Assembly (NCBI GenBank): GCA_963703855.1
Contig: CAVPFW010000021.1
Span: forward strand, 180,591-244,590
Source of the DNA: AP-15 sp963703855
GTDB taxonomy: Bacteria; Pseudomonadota; Alphaproteobacteria; ATCC43930; CGMCC-115725
Length of the DNA: 64,000 nucleotides
Direction: 5' to 3'
A model generated the notes under the pieces. It was not told the DNA's origin, ran no database searches, and saw only the letters and a list, made by a program, of their open reading frames with translations. The translations under genes and the position numbers were made by a program. Each line of letters opens with the position of its first letter. The stretch's first letter is position 1. This document shows, one piece after another, positions 35,750-44,072 of the stretch.

Positions 35750-35844
35750 TGGTCACACCGGGCCCGGCCTTGGGTCGGCCCGAGGACAGACTTCGGCCGG
35801 TGCCTTTGGCAGGTATGGGTCCCGGCCTGCGCCGGGAAGACGAA
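35750..35844. repeat. REP-like palindromic element
   Basis: This copy starts TGGTCACACCGGGCCCGG and ends GCCGGGAAGACGA, close to the copy at 4762-4894 but without the CCTGCCCCTGG module. It fills most of the gap between the sugar dehydratase and the lipoprotein; no gene is visible there. Confidence 0.65.
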
Positions 35845-35956
35845 GATAGAAGATGGTGAATTGATTTAGATGGGCGTACCGGCGAGCCGGACGGTCTCGA
35901 TCGAACGGTGATAGCGGCAAGCGTTAGAGGCGTACCACGAGAGCGGGCGCGTTCGC

Positions 35957-36268
35957 TTAGGGGCTGAAGTATCGGCTCAGATGGTAGAAGGCGGGGACGT
36001 AAGTCTGGCAGCGGCCGTCCGCAGAGACGATTGTGCCCGGCGCCGCCTCCAACGATTTCTCGACCCGAAGCTCGTAAGGGGTGGCGCAGATCTGATCGGC
36101 CAGCAGGGTGTCGACCCGCGGATCGTAGCTGTTGAATTCGGCAAATTCGGGCGGGATGGTTCCCGTCGGCGCCAGCGCGCTGACGCCAAACGCGTCCTTG
36201 ACCGGGATATAGGGGGTGCAGCCCGCGGCGATCAGAGAGATGAGCGCGAGCGCTGAGAAAGTTCGCAT
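35957..36268 (-). CDS. small putative lipoprotein
   Basis: The 103-aa product starts MRTFSALALISLIAAGCTPY, with a clear lipobox (IAAGC) so that Cys17 would be lipidated. The mature part has two more Cys (DQICATPYELR, DGRCQTYVPAF) likely to pair in the periplasm. It is not a family I can name. It begins 16 bp after the queG stop on the same strand and may be the last gene of the queuosine operon. Confidence 0.7.
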   Translation of the reverse strand: MRTFSALALISLIAAGCTPYIPVKDAFGVSALAPTGTIPPEFAEFNSYDPRVDTLLADQICATPYELRVEKSLEAAPGTIVSADGRCQTYVPAFYHLSRYFSP

Positions 36269-36284
36269 GCCGGGGTCCGTCGCT

Positions 36285-37487
36285 CTATGGCGGAGCCGAG
36301 TGTGCCGGGCGCGCGCAGCGAGCGCAACCGTTCTGCGCCGCCTGCGGGGTCAGGCTCGGCCGCCTCGCGTCCCATTCCTCGCGGACGACGGGGTCCCGCT
36401 CTGCGGCGAGCCGGCGGGTGCGCTCGGCCTGGTAGTGTGCCGGGGGCGTCAGCCGGGCGAAGGCCCAGACCGCAGCCGCGCGCACCAGCGGTGCCGTGTC
36501 GTCGAGGCAGCGCCGGGCGGCGGCAGCGAGCCCGGCATCCCCCGGCGGTGCATTCCCGATCGCGATCAATACGTTGCGCAGGAATCGGTCGCGGCCGATG
36601 CGCTTGACCGGCGACCCGGCGAAGAGCCTGCGGAAAGCGGCATCGTCGAGGGCCGCAAGATCAGTCAGTCGCGCCTGCGTCAGCTCGTCGCGCGCCAGAA
36701 AATCGGGCTCGTGCGCCGCCCGCGCGAATTTGTTCCACGGACAGACCGCGAGGCAATCGTCGCAGCCATAAATGCGATTGCCGATCGCCGCGCGAAACTC
36801 GATCGGAATCATCCCCTTGTGCTCGATCGTCAGATACGAGATGCAGCGCCTGGCGTCCAACCGATGCGGGGCGGGAAACGCCGCGGTCGGGCAGGCGTCG
36901 AGACAGCGCCGGCACGAGCCGCAATGATCCTGCTCGGCGGGGTCGGGCTCGAGCGCCAGGCTCAGATAGATCTCGGCGAGAAACAGCCACGAGCCGAAAT
37001 TCCGCGAAACGAGATTGGTGTGCTTGCCCTGCCAACCGATCCCGGCCTGTTGCGCCAGCGGTTTTTCCATGACCGGTGCCGTATCGACGAACAGCTTGAG
37101 CGCGCCTGGCCACTGCCCGTCGATCCAGCGGGCCAAAGCCTTGAGCCGGCGCTTCAACGTGTCGTGGTAATCGCGCCCGCGGGCATAAACCGAGACGGCG
37201 CCGCAATCGGGTGGGTCGGCCAGCGCCAGCGGGTCGTCCTCGGGCGCGTAATTGACTCCGAGCACGACGATGGTGCGGGCCTCGGGCCACAATGCCCGCG
37301 GATCGCCCCGCCGGTCCGCGGTGCCGGCGAGCCAGCCCATGTCGCCGTGATAGCCGCGGGCGATGAACTCACGCAGCCCGGCACGCACCTCGGCACCAAG
37401 ACGGGCCTCGGCAAAGCCGACCGCGTCGAACCCCCCGGCGAGAGCACGATCGCGGATCGCCTCGCGGATCGCATTGGAGGTTTGCAC
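36285..37487 (-). CDS. queG: epoxyqueuosine reductase
   Basis: The 400-aa product has the QueG layout: an N-terminal cobalamin-binding part (GVNYAPEDDPLAL, YARGRDYHDTLKRRLK), then two ferredoxin-like cluster motifs, CGSCRRCLDACP and CDDCLAVCP. A HEAT-like tail follows. It reduces epoxyqueuosine to queuosine in tRNA. The open frame extends to 37583, but its first 32 codons translate the REP-like element at 37500-37579 (RESGGPG...RFRGNDG), so GTG 37487 is the likely start. tgt and queF lie upstream on the same strand. Confidence 0.93.
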   Translation of the reverse strand: MQTSNAIREAIRDRALAGGFDAVGFAEARLGAEVRAGLREFIARGYHGDMGWLAGTADRRGDPRALWPEARTIVVLGVNYAPEDDPLALADPPDCGAVSVYARGRDYHDTLKRRLKALARWIDGQWPGALKLFVDTAPVMEKPLAQQAGIGWQGKHTNLVSRNFGSWLFLAEIYLSLALEPDPAEQDHCGSCRRCLDACPTAAFPAPHRLDARRCISYLTIEHKGMIPIEFRAAIGNRIYGCDDCLAVCPWNKFARAAHEPDFLARDELTQARLTDLAALDDAAFRRLFAGSPVKRIGRDRFLRNVLIAIGNAPPGDAGLAAAARRCLDDTAPLVRAAAVWAFARLTPPAHYQAERTRRLAAERDPVVREEWDARRPSLTPQAAQNGCARCARPAHSAPP

Positions 37488-37499
37488 GCCCGCTTGTCC

Positions 37500-37579
37500 G
37501 TCATTCCCGCGAAAGCGGGAACCCAGGGGCCGATGCCTCGACGGCGGCCCTGGGCCCCCGCTTTCGCGCGGGTGACGAT
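37500..37579. repeat. REP-like palindromic element
   Basis: GTCATTCCCGCGAAAGCGGG on the left and CCCCCGCTTTCGCGCGGGTG followed by ACGAT on the right form an obvious inverted pair. It sits in the 130-bp gap between queF and queG. It is open in the queG frame and would mislead automatic start calling. Confidence 0.8.
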
Positions 37580-37617
37580 GCATTGCTGATTTCAGCGCGT
37601 GTCATTCGAGTGCGGGC

Positions 37618-38076
37618 TCAGCCGCGGCCGCGATAGGGTGCCACTCCGGGATCGGGGACCCACAACCCGGCGGGCGGGTCGCCGGTCTGATAGAAGACGT
37701 CGATCGGGATGCCGCCGCGCGGATACCAATAGCCGCCGATGCGCAGCCAGCACGGCGCGAGGGCGGCGACGAGCCGGCGGGCGATGCCGAGTGTGCAATC
37801 CTCGTGAAATGCGGCATGGTTGCGGAAGGCGCCCAAATAGAGCTTCAGCGACTTGCTTTCGAGGATCGCCGCCTCCGGCACGTAGTCGATGACGAGATGG
37901 GCGAAATCGGGCTGGCCGGTGACCGGGCACAGCGAGGTGAATTCGGGACAGGTGAAGCGGACGAGGTAGGCGAGCCCGGGATGCGGGTTCGGCACCGTTT
38001 CGAGCAATGCCTCGCTCGGCGACCGGGGCAATTCCGTCCGGTGCCCGAGCTGGACCAGGTCCGGCTTTGCGGTCAT
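37618..38076 (-). CDS. queF: 7-cyano-7-deazaguanine reductase (preQ0 reductase)
   Basis: The 152-aa product is the single-domain type I QueF. The catalytic Cys is in FTSLCPVTGQPDFAH (Cys50, with Asp57), and the C-terminus LRIGGYWYPRGGIPIDVFYQ is typical. It reduces the nitrile preQ0 to the amine preQ1 with NADPH. ATG 38076 overlaps the tgt stop by ATGA, so tgt and queF are translationally coupled. Longer frames upstream lie inside tgt. Confidence 0.95.
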   Translation of the reverse strand: MTAKPDLVQLGHRTELPRSPSEALLETVPNPHPGLAYLVRFTCPEFTSLCPVTGQPDFAHLVIDYVPEAAILESKSLKLYLGAFRNHAAFHEDCTLGIARRLVAALAPCWLRIGGYWYPRGGIPIDVFYQTGDPPAGLWVPDPGVAPYRGRG

Positions 38077-39197
38077 TCGCCGCACTCCCGCGGCGACCGT
38101 GACTGCGCTTCGGCAAATGCGGCGGCAAAATCCCCCAATGCGCCGCTCTCGATCGCCGCCCGCATCTGTTGCATCAGATCGGCATAGTGACGCAGATTGT
38201 GCGCGGTCAGCAGCATGGCGCCCAGGATCTCGCCGCAGCGGCAGAGGTGGTGGAGATAGGCTCGGCTGTAGCCGGTGCAAGCCGGGCAGCGGCATTCCGG
38301 GTCGAGCGGCGCCGGATCATCGGCATGCCGCGCGTTGCGCAGGTTCAACGGGCCCTCCCGGGTGAAGGCCTGCGCCGTCCGCCCCGAGCGGGTCGGCAAC
38401 ACGCAGTCGAACATGTCGATGCCGCGCAGCACCGCGCCGACCAGGTCGGCCGGCTTGCCCACTCCCATCAGGTAGCGCGGGCGGTCTCGCGGCAGGGCCG
38501 GCACCGTCGCGTCGAGGATTTCGAACATCGTCCGCTGCCCCTCCCCGACCGCAAGGCCGCCGATCGCGTACCCGTCGAAGCCGATCTCGATCAGTCTTGC
38601 CGCCGAGTGCCGCCGCAGGTCGGGATGGACCCCGCCCTGCACGATCCCGAAGACGCCATGGCCCGAACGCTCGACAAAGGCGCGGCGCGAGCGCTCGGCC
38701 CAGCGCATCGACAGTTCCATCGAGGTCCCGACCGCCGCGCGCGGCGCCGGGTAGGGGGTGCATTCGTCCAAGACCATCGTCACATCGGCGCCGAGCAGAT
38801 GCTGGATCTCGACCGAGCGCTCGGGGGTCAGCACGTGGCGGCTGCCGTCGAGATGCGAGCGAAAGTTGACGCCGCCCTCGGCGATCTCGCGAAGCTTGGC
38901 CAAGGACATGACCTGGAACCCGCCGGAATCGGTCAGGATCGCGTACGGCCAGTTCATGAAACGGTGCAAGCCGCCGAGGGCTGCGATGCGCTCGGCCCCC
39001 GGCCGCAGCATCAAGTGATAGGTATTGCCGAGGACGATCCGTGCGCCGGTCGCGGCGACTCCCTCAGGGGTCATCGCCTTGACCGTGCCGGCGGTGCCGA
39101 GCGGCATAAACACCGGGGTGTCGATGGTCCCGTGCGCGGTCGCGAGCCGTCCGCGCCGTGCCGCGCCGTCCGATGCAGTCACGGCGAACGCGATCAT
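38073..39197 (-). CDS. tgt: queuine tRNA-ribosyltransferase
   Basis: The 374-aa TIM-barrel enzyme is complete. It has PYAILTDSGGFQVMSLAKLR (substrate-binding Asp), the catalytic Asp region GIDMFDCVLPTRSGR, and the zinc site CRCPACTGYSRAYLHHLCRC. It exchanges guanine for preQ1 at position 34 of GUN-anticodon tRNAs. QueF supplies preQ1 and QueG finishes the pathway; QueA and the QueC/D/E enzymes are not in this window. The start MIAFAVTASDGAARRGRLAT fits the family. Confidence 0.96.
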   Translation of the reverse strand: MIAFAVTASDGAARRGRLATAHGTIDTPVFMPLGTAGTVKAMTPEGVAATGARIVLGNTYHLMLRPGAERIAALGGLHRFMNWPYAILTDSGGFQVMSLAKLREIAEGGVNFRSHLDGSRHVLTPERSVEIQHLLGADVTMVLDECTPYPAPRAAVGTSMELSMRWAERSRRAFVERSGHGVFGIVQGGVHPDLRRHSAARLIEIGFDGYAIGGLAVGEGQRTMFEILDATVPALPRDRPRYLMGVGKPADLVGAVLRGIDMFDCVLPTRSGRTAQAFTREGPLNLRNARHADDPAPLDPECRCPACTGYSRAYLHHLCRCGEILGAMLLTAHNLRHYADLMQQMRAAIESGALGDFAAAFAEAQSRSPRECGE

Positions 39198-39344
39198 CCG
39201 CCCGCCCGCGGCCGGGTTACGCGAGCTGGGGCGCGCCGGCCGGAGAACGCCAACTCGGCGGGTTTGAACATCCTCAAGTCAAAGTTCCGGCCCTGGCGCC
39301 CGGCCTTGTCGCCTGGCCTTGGCGCAGCGCAACGACGGTCCCGC

Positions 39345-39473
39345 CTACCACAGCGGATAAATATTCTTGGTCTCCTTCTCGCTGCGGCGGCGGCGGCTGG
39401 TCTTGCCGAGGCGGGTGGCCAGGCCGATCGCCGCCGCGGCGACCGCCAGTCCCAGCAATATCCATAATTCCAT
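39345..39473 (-). CDS. 42-aa membrane microprotein (conserved-looking NIYPLW end)
   Basis: From ATG 39473 the reading is a membrane helix (MELWILLGLAVAAAAIGLAT), a very basic segment (RLGKTSRRRRSEKETK) and the end NIYPLW. The topology would leave the basic tail in the cytoplasm. It begins only 3 bp after the stop of the SGNH hydrolase, so expression is probably coupled. It is shorter than common ORF-length cut-offs, and I do not know a named family. The sequence downstream to tgt (39198-39344) shows nothing else. Confidence 0.62.
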   Translation of the reverse strand: MELWILLGLAVAAAAIGLATRLGKTSRRRRSEKETKNIYPLW

Positions 39474-39476
39474 GCC

Positions 39477-40676
39477 CTAGCCTTTATGCACCTGCAGCCT
39501 GCCATGCCTGAGCGCGCTCGCCGCCGCGGCAACGGCGGGCAGCATCGCCTCGGCGACCGCGGCGTTGCCGGCCTCCGAAAGATGATAGAGATCGATGTAG
39601 ACCGGGTCCGACCAATCGTCAAACAGCGCCGACAGGTCGACCGTATCGGCGGCATCCTCGATTTCGCGGCAGCGCCGGCGCTCGCCGAGGATCGCGGCGT
39701 AGAGGCGCCGCCGCGCCTCGGGATCCGTCGTGTAATCCTGGTCCCAGCGCTGCTCGTCGCGGGTCAGCACCCGCTTTGTCGCGATCACCGGCTGCCAGAA
39801 AAAGATCGGGTAAAACCCGCAGCCCCGCGCCAGCAGCCGGACCAGCCGCAAATTTGCCGCATAAGCGGCGATCACCTCGGCGGCGAGGCCGGCAATGTCG
39901 ATATGCGAGAGATCGGCTTCGGCCGCCGGCATCGGCCCCCGCAGGCGCCGGCCGCTCAGCTGGCGCAATCGGCGCAGGGTGCGCGGTGCAGCACTCATCA
40001 GTGCGGCCACGAGGAGGTCGCGGCGCCGGTCGGGGTGCAGCAGGTTGAACTCGGCCCGCCGCCGCGCCTCGTTGAACAGGCCGTCGGCCCGCCCGGTCTG
40101 CTCGGCGCAGGCCATCTCGTTGACGCCGTCGTAGAACAGCGCGATGTCGATCCGCTGCCCGGCCTTCAACACCTGCTGGAGGGTGATCGCCTCCTGCGTG
40201 CTGTTGTGGCCGAGCTGACCGTAATTGGCGACCGCGACCCGGTGCCCGAGCTCGCCGAGGCGGCGGGCGAGCGCCGCCGGTATCGTGTGCGCGTCGCGGG
40301 CGCCCATGCCCATCATCGTCGAGCCGCCGAAGCACAGGATGCGGATTGCGCTTTCGTCTGCGCTCTGCTCGCCCGGTGTCGGCCGCAGCCCGCGCTCGTC
40401 GATGGTCACATAGATGCCGCGGAACGGGCGCTGCCACCATTCGACATAGGGTTTCCAATCGACCCGGACGGCGCGGTGGAACTCGTCGAAATAGGCGGCC
40501 GACCACTGGGCGCCGGCATAGGCGTCGGCGGCGGCCGAGCGGTCGGGCCGGGTCGCGCGGCGCCAGCGCAGCCAGCGGCCGAGCCGCCGCCATCCCTCGA
40601 CCCCGAATTCGGTGGCGAGAACGGCGACCAGCACCAGCCCCGCGACATGCCACAGCGCGAGCACAAAGCGGAGCAT
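39477..40676 (-). CDS. membrane-anchored SGNH/GDSL hydrolase-like protein
   Basis: The 399-aa product has an N-terminal signal-anchor helix (MLRFVLALWHVAGLVLVAVL). An SGNH-type fold follows: block I ILCFGGSTMMGMGARDAHTI (nucleophile Ser), block III VANYGQLGHNSTQEAITLQQ and block V YIDLYHLSEAGNAAVAEAML (Asp/His). Such proteins act on acyl or acetyl esters of polysaccharides, lipids or peptidoglycan at the envelope. ATG 40676 is chosen because it begins the anchor; a longer frame to 40835 adds low-complexity residues. The 42-aa microprotein follows directly. Confidence 0.78.
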   Translation of the reverse strand: MLRFVLALWHVAGLVLVAVLATEFGVEGWRRLGRWLRWRRATRPDRSAAADAYAGAQWSAAYFDEFHRAVRVDWKPYVEWWQRPFRGIYVTIDERGLRPTPGEQSADESAIRILCFGGSTMMGMGARDAHTIPAALARRLGELGHRVAVANYGQLGHNSTQEAITLQQVLKAGQRIDIALFYDGVNEMACAEQTGRADGLFNEARRRAEFNLLHPDRRRDLLVAALMSAAPRTLRRLRQLSGRRLRGPMPAAEADLSHIDIAGLAAEVIAAYAANLRLVRLLARGCGFYPIFFWQPVIATKRVLTRDEQRWDQDYTTDPEARRRLYAAILGERRRCREIEDAADTVDLSALFDDWSDPVYIDLYHLSEAGNAAVAEAMLPAVAAAASALRHGRLQVHKG

Positions 40677-40804
40677 CAGCCCCGGCCTCGAAGGAGGCGG
40701 GCGTTCTCGCCCGCCGGCAACTCGGCCATTTGCGCCTCGCCTTCGGCAGCGGAATTGGAGGATGATCGGCGCGAAGCGGGTTCGCGGACAAGGGGTGAGT
40801 GGCG

Positions 40805-42115
40805 ATGAACGCGATCGACGAAACCCATGATCCAAAGCGGGATAGCTGGGTGGCCTCGGCCAGGGGCCACGACGAGTTTCCGATCCAGAATTTGCCGCTC
40901 GGCATCTTCAGCCCGCCGGGAGAGGCGGCGCGCGGCGGGGTCGCAATCGGCGACATGATCCTTGATCTGCGTGCAGCGCTCGAAGCGGGCGTGCTTTCCG
41001 GCGAGGCCGCGACGGCGGCCGAAGCAGCCGCGGGCCCGACCCTGAACCCGCTGATGGCGCTCGGCCGAGGGCCGCGGCTGGCGTTGCGCCGTCGGGTCTC
41101 GGCGCTGCTCGCCGCCGACCACCCGGAGCGGGCGAAGCTCGAAGGGATCGCCGGGCGGCTCTTGCATCCTGCTGCGGAATGCGCCCTGCACCTGCCGGCT
41201 GCGATCGGCGAGTTCACCGATTTCTTTGCCGGCATCCATCACGCGACCAATGGCGGGCGCCGGCGCGACCCGAACAATCCGCTCAGCCCCAACTACAAAT
41301 ACGTGCCGGTGGCCTATCACAGTCGCGCCTCCTCGGTGCGGCCGTCGAATGTGCCGATCCGCCGTCCCAATGGCCAGCGCAAGGCGCCGAACGAAGCGGC
41401 GCCCAGCTTCGGGCCGTCGCAAAAGCTCGATTACGAGCTCGAGCTCGCGGTTTGGATCGGCCCCGGCAACGCCCAGGGCGAGCCGATCCCGACCGCTCAG
41501 GCCGGCGACCACATCGTCGGCCTCGGCCTCGTCAACGACTGGTCGGCGCGCGACGTACAGGGCTGGGAATCGCAGCCGCTGGGGCCGTTTCTCGGCAAGA
41601 ATTTCGGCTCGACGGTGTCGCCCTGGATCGTTACCAGCGAAGCGTTGGCGCCATTTCGCGTGACCCAACCGGCGCGGCCCGCCGGCGACCCGCGGCCACT
41701 CCCTCATCTGTGGGACGACGCCGATCAGCGCGAGGGCGCCTTCGACATCGCCCTCGAGGCCTTTCTATTGACCGAAGGGTTGCGGGCGAAGGCGCTGCCG
41801 CCGCACCGGATGTCGGCGAGCAACACGACCGACCTCTACTGGACCTTGGCTCAATTGGTGGCGCATCACACCAGCGGCGGCTGCAATCTCGGAGCCGGCG
41901 ATTTGTTCGGCACCGGCACGATCTCCGGCCCGACGCAGGAAGGCTACGGCAGCCTGATGGAATTGAGCGCCGACGGCACGCGCCACACGACGCTCGCCTC
42001 GGGCGAGACCAGGACCTTTGTCGAGGACGGCGACGAGGTGATCTTCCGCGCCCATTGCCGCCGCGCGGGCCATGCGCCGATCGGCTTTGGCGAGTGCCGC
42101 GCGCGGATCATCTGA
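40805..42115 (+). CDS. fahA: fumarylacetoacetase
   Basis: This product of about 436 aa has the full two-domain FAH structure. The catalytic domain contains FTDFFAGIHHATNGGRRRDP, VPVAYHSRASSVRPSNVPIR, the metal-binding acidic residues in LDYELELAVWIG, LVNDWSARDVQGWESQPLG and WTLAQLVAHHTSGGCNLGAG. It cleaves fumarylacetoacetate in tyrosine degradation. No other tyrosine-pathway gene is next to it. The start could be the GTG at 40799 or the ATG at 40805. It is divergent from the SGNH hydrolase, with starts about 130 bp apart. Confidence 0.93.
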   Translation: MNAIDETHDPKRDSWVASARGHDEFPIQNLPLGIFSPPGEAARGGVAIGDMILDLRAALEAGVLSGEAATAAEAAAGPTLNPLMALGRGPRLALRRRVSALLAADHPERAKLEGIAGRLLHPAAECALHLPAAIGEFTDFFAGIHHATNGGRRRDPNNPLSPNYKYVPVAYHSRASSVRPSNVPIRRPNGQRKAPNEAAPSFGPSQKLDYELELAVWIGPGNAQGEPIPTAQAGDHIVGLGLVNDWSARDVQGWESQPLGPFLGKNFGSTVSPWIVTSEALAPFRVTQPARPAGDPRPLPHLWDDADQREGAFDIALEAFLLTEGLRAKALPPHRMSASNTTDLYWTLAQLVAHHTSGGCNLGAGDLFGTGTISGPTQEGYGSLMELSADGTRHTTLASGETRTFVEDGDEVIFRAHCRRAGHAPIGFGECRARII

Positions 42116-42170
42116 GCGGGCGAGGGCGGCGAAACGTGCCGTTTGGCCCGACCCGGCGCTGAGCGACACG

Positions 42171-43187
42171 CTAACGCCGCCCCCAGAGCTGGCGCCAGCT
42201 CGGGATGCCGCCCAATGCTTCGGCCGTGGTCAGCGCGCGCATGACCGCCCGCGCCAGGCAATCCGCGGCGGCATTGCCGAGCCGCAGCAGCATCGCCGGT
42301 GCCGCCGGCGGGCCGGTGCCGGTCGCCAGCGCGAACACGGTGTCGCCGTCGAACGGAGTGTGGATCGGGCGGATCGCGCGGGCGAGCCCGTCCTGCGCCA
42401 TGATCGCCAGGCGCCGGCAGCCGCCCTTGCCGAGCCCGGCATCGGTGGCGACGACGGCGATCGTCGTGTTGGCGCCGGCGACGACGGCCTTGCATTCCGA
42501 GAAATCCTCCGGATCGAACGGCGTATCGGGGACCGCCGGCTGCGGATCGATCTCGCCGGGCAATGCCAGATCGGCCGCCCAAAATCGCCCGCAGCCCGGC
42601 CGCACCGCCGAGCCCCAGCTGTTGACAGCGACGACGGCGCCGACCGTGACCCCGTCGGCGAGCACGAGGGATGCGCTGCCGATCCCGCCCTTGATCCGCC
42701 CCGCCCTGGCGCCGAGCCCGGCTCCGGCATTGCCCTGGGCGAATTCCCTGGCCGCGGCCTCGACCGCGCTGCGGCCGAGCGCGCGATAGGGCGGCTCGCC
42801 GGGCCACATCCGGCGGCCGGGAAAACCGAGATCGAACAGGATCGCGGCCGGCACGATCGGGACCCGGATCGATGGCGAGCGCATCGTCGACCCGACGGCA
42901 AAGCCGCGGCCCACAGCGGCGAGCCACTCCATGACCCCGCCCGCGGCATCGAGGCCGAAGGCCGAGCCGCCCGAGAGCACCACGGCATCGACCCGGTCGA
43001 CCAGCGTGTCGGCGCCGAGCAATTCGGTCTCGCGGGTGCCCGGCGCGCCGCCGCGGACATCGACCGACGCAATCGCCGGCACCTCGGCCAACACCACCGT
43101 CGTCCCGGTCACGCCGTCGCGATCCTCGGCCTGGCCGACCAGGATCCCCGGAACGTCGGTGATCAGATTGCGTATGCCGGTTTTCAC
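42171..43187 (-). CDS. P1-family peptidase (DmpA/S58-like)
   Basis: The 338-aa product matches the P1/DmpA aminopeptidase group. It has ITDVPGILVGQAEDRDGVTG, VLSGGSAFGLDAAGGVMEWL, GRIKGGIGSASLVLADG and, late in the protein, GANTTIAVVATDAGLGKGGC, where autocleavage before a Thr/Ser nucleophile occurs in relatives. GTG 43187 gives the family-like start VKTGIRNLITDVPG; an in-frame ATG at 43256 would add 23 residues. The substrate is unknown; relatives include D-aminopeptidases and a 6-aminohexanoate oligomer hydrolase. Confidence 0.82.
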   Translation of the reverse strand: MKTGIRNLITDVPGILVGQAEDRDGVTGTTVVLAEVPAIASVDVRGGAPGTRETELLGADTLVDRVDAVVLSGGSAFGLDAAGGVMEWLAAVGRGFAVGSTMRSPSIRVPIVPAAILFDLGFPGRRMWPGEPPYRALGRSAVEAAAREFAQGNAGAGLGARAGRIKGGIGSASLVLADGVTVGAVVAVNSWGSAVRPGCGRFWAADLALPGEIDPQPAVPDTPFDPEDFSECKAVVAGANTTIAVVATDAGLGKGGCRRLAIMAQDGLARAIRPIHTPFDGDTVFALATGTGPPAAPAMLLRLGNAAADCLARAVMRALTTAEALGGIPSWRQLWGRR

Positions 43188-43411
43188 CGCCGCCCACCAT
43201 CCTTCCGGTTGAATTCCGGCCAATCGCGTTGAATTGGCTGCTGTTGCCGCTATCATAACCGGAGCGGGCTTTTCCGGTCGACAAAGGCAGCTGCGGGCAA
43301 GCAGCGAGAACCCGGTCCCGGCGCGCGTCGCTGCTCGACCGCAGGCGTCGGAGGTTGCGATCGCCGAAAGCCTGTCGCGCCTTCTTCCGCGAGCCGGCAG
43401 GGTCGACCGCC

Positions 43412-43927
43412 ATGAACGACGATCAGAAGAAAGCGTTGTTCGATGTGTATTATCTCTGTCGCTTCAACCGCGAGGTGGCGCTCGCTTTGGGCGCAAGAGC
43501 AGAGCGCGGCGACGGCGCCGCCGCTGCGCTCGTGGTGCTGTCGCTGGTCGGATCTCTGATCGCAGGCGGCCTCACCTTTGCCGGCTCGGCGCTGTTGCAG
43601 CCGGTGTGGGCCGGCCTGAATATTGCCGCAACGGGCTTCGGCATATGGGCCCTGTTCAGATCGTTTTCACGAAGACAGTTTGAACACTACGATCTTGCGC
43701 GGCGTTTCGAAGCGCTTATGTTGCGCGTCGAAACCTACAGCGGCTACGCGGCCCGGGTGAGCGGCGTCAGCTCCGACCAGATCGACCAGAAAGCGCTCGA
43801 GCTGCGCACTGAATACGCCGCCTTGATGAACGACACCGGAAGCGATCACAAGCGGTACAGCGACAAGCACGAACAAGCAATTCAGCGCAGGTTGAACGAG
43901 GCGCTGCGCAACGCTCGACTGCTGTAA
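43412..43927 (+). CDS. 2-TM protein, SLATT-like candidate
   Basis: The 171-aa product has an N-terminal amphipathic stretch (FDVYYLCRFNREVALALGAR), two close membrane helices (ALVVLSLVGSLIAGGLTFAG and LNIAATGFGIWALF) and a long charged C-terminal helical region. Two helices in a long helical frame resemble the SLATT group of membrane effectors from nucleotide-signalling conflict systems, but no nucleotidyl cyclase, SLOG or other partner is beside it. The assignment rests on topology only. A 26-codon ORF with a strong ribosome-binding site follows 21 bp downstream. Confidence 0.55.
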   Translation: MNDDQKKALFDVYYLCRFNREVALALGARAERGDGAAAALVVLSLVGSLIAGGLTFAGSALLQPVWAGLNIAATGFGIWALFRSFSRRQFEHYDLARRFEALMLRVETYSGYAARVSGVSSDQIDQKALELRTEYAALMNDTGSDHKRYSDKHEQAIQRRLNEALRNARLL

Positions 43928-43948
43928 TCTCCGACACAGGAGAAGACG

Positions 43949-44029
43949 ATGCGATGCCGATTTTTGATCCCGAAGCCGCCGATACCGGGCGATAACTGGC
44001 CGCCTCCCCCGAGATTCCGCTTCGAGTGA
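43949..44029 (+). CDS. candidate 26-aa proline-rich microprotein
   Basis: This ORF starts at ATG 43949 with CAGGAGAAG ideally placed upstream and stops at TGA 44027-44029. The product begins MRCRFLIPKPPIPGDNW and is rich in proline, arginine and phenylalanine. It lies in the 145-bp gap between the 2-TM protein and the amidohydrolase, on the same strand as both. It could be a true small protein or a short leader ORF that couples translation to the next gene. No homologue is known to me. Confidence 0.4.
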   Translation: MRCRFLIPKPPIPGDNWPPPPRFRFE

Positions 44030-44072
44030 GCAGGCACTCAGGATCGCGACCGTCGATCGGATAGAACCGAGC

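Noticed and set aside
39198..39344. preQ1 riboswitch upstream of tgt
   Set aside because: The gap is short and holds no preQ1 aptamer-like pattern that I can see; the microprotein gene lies just before it.
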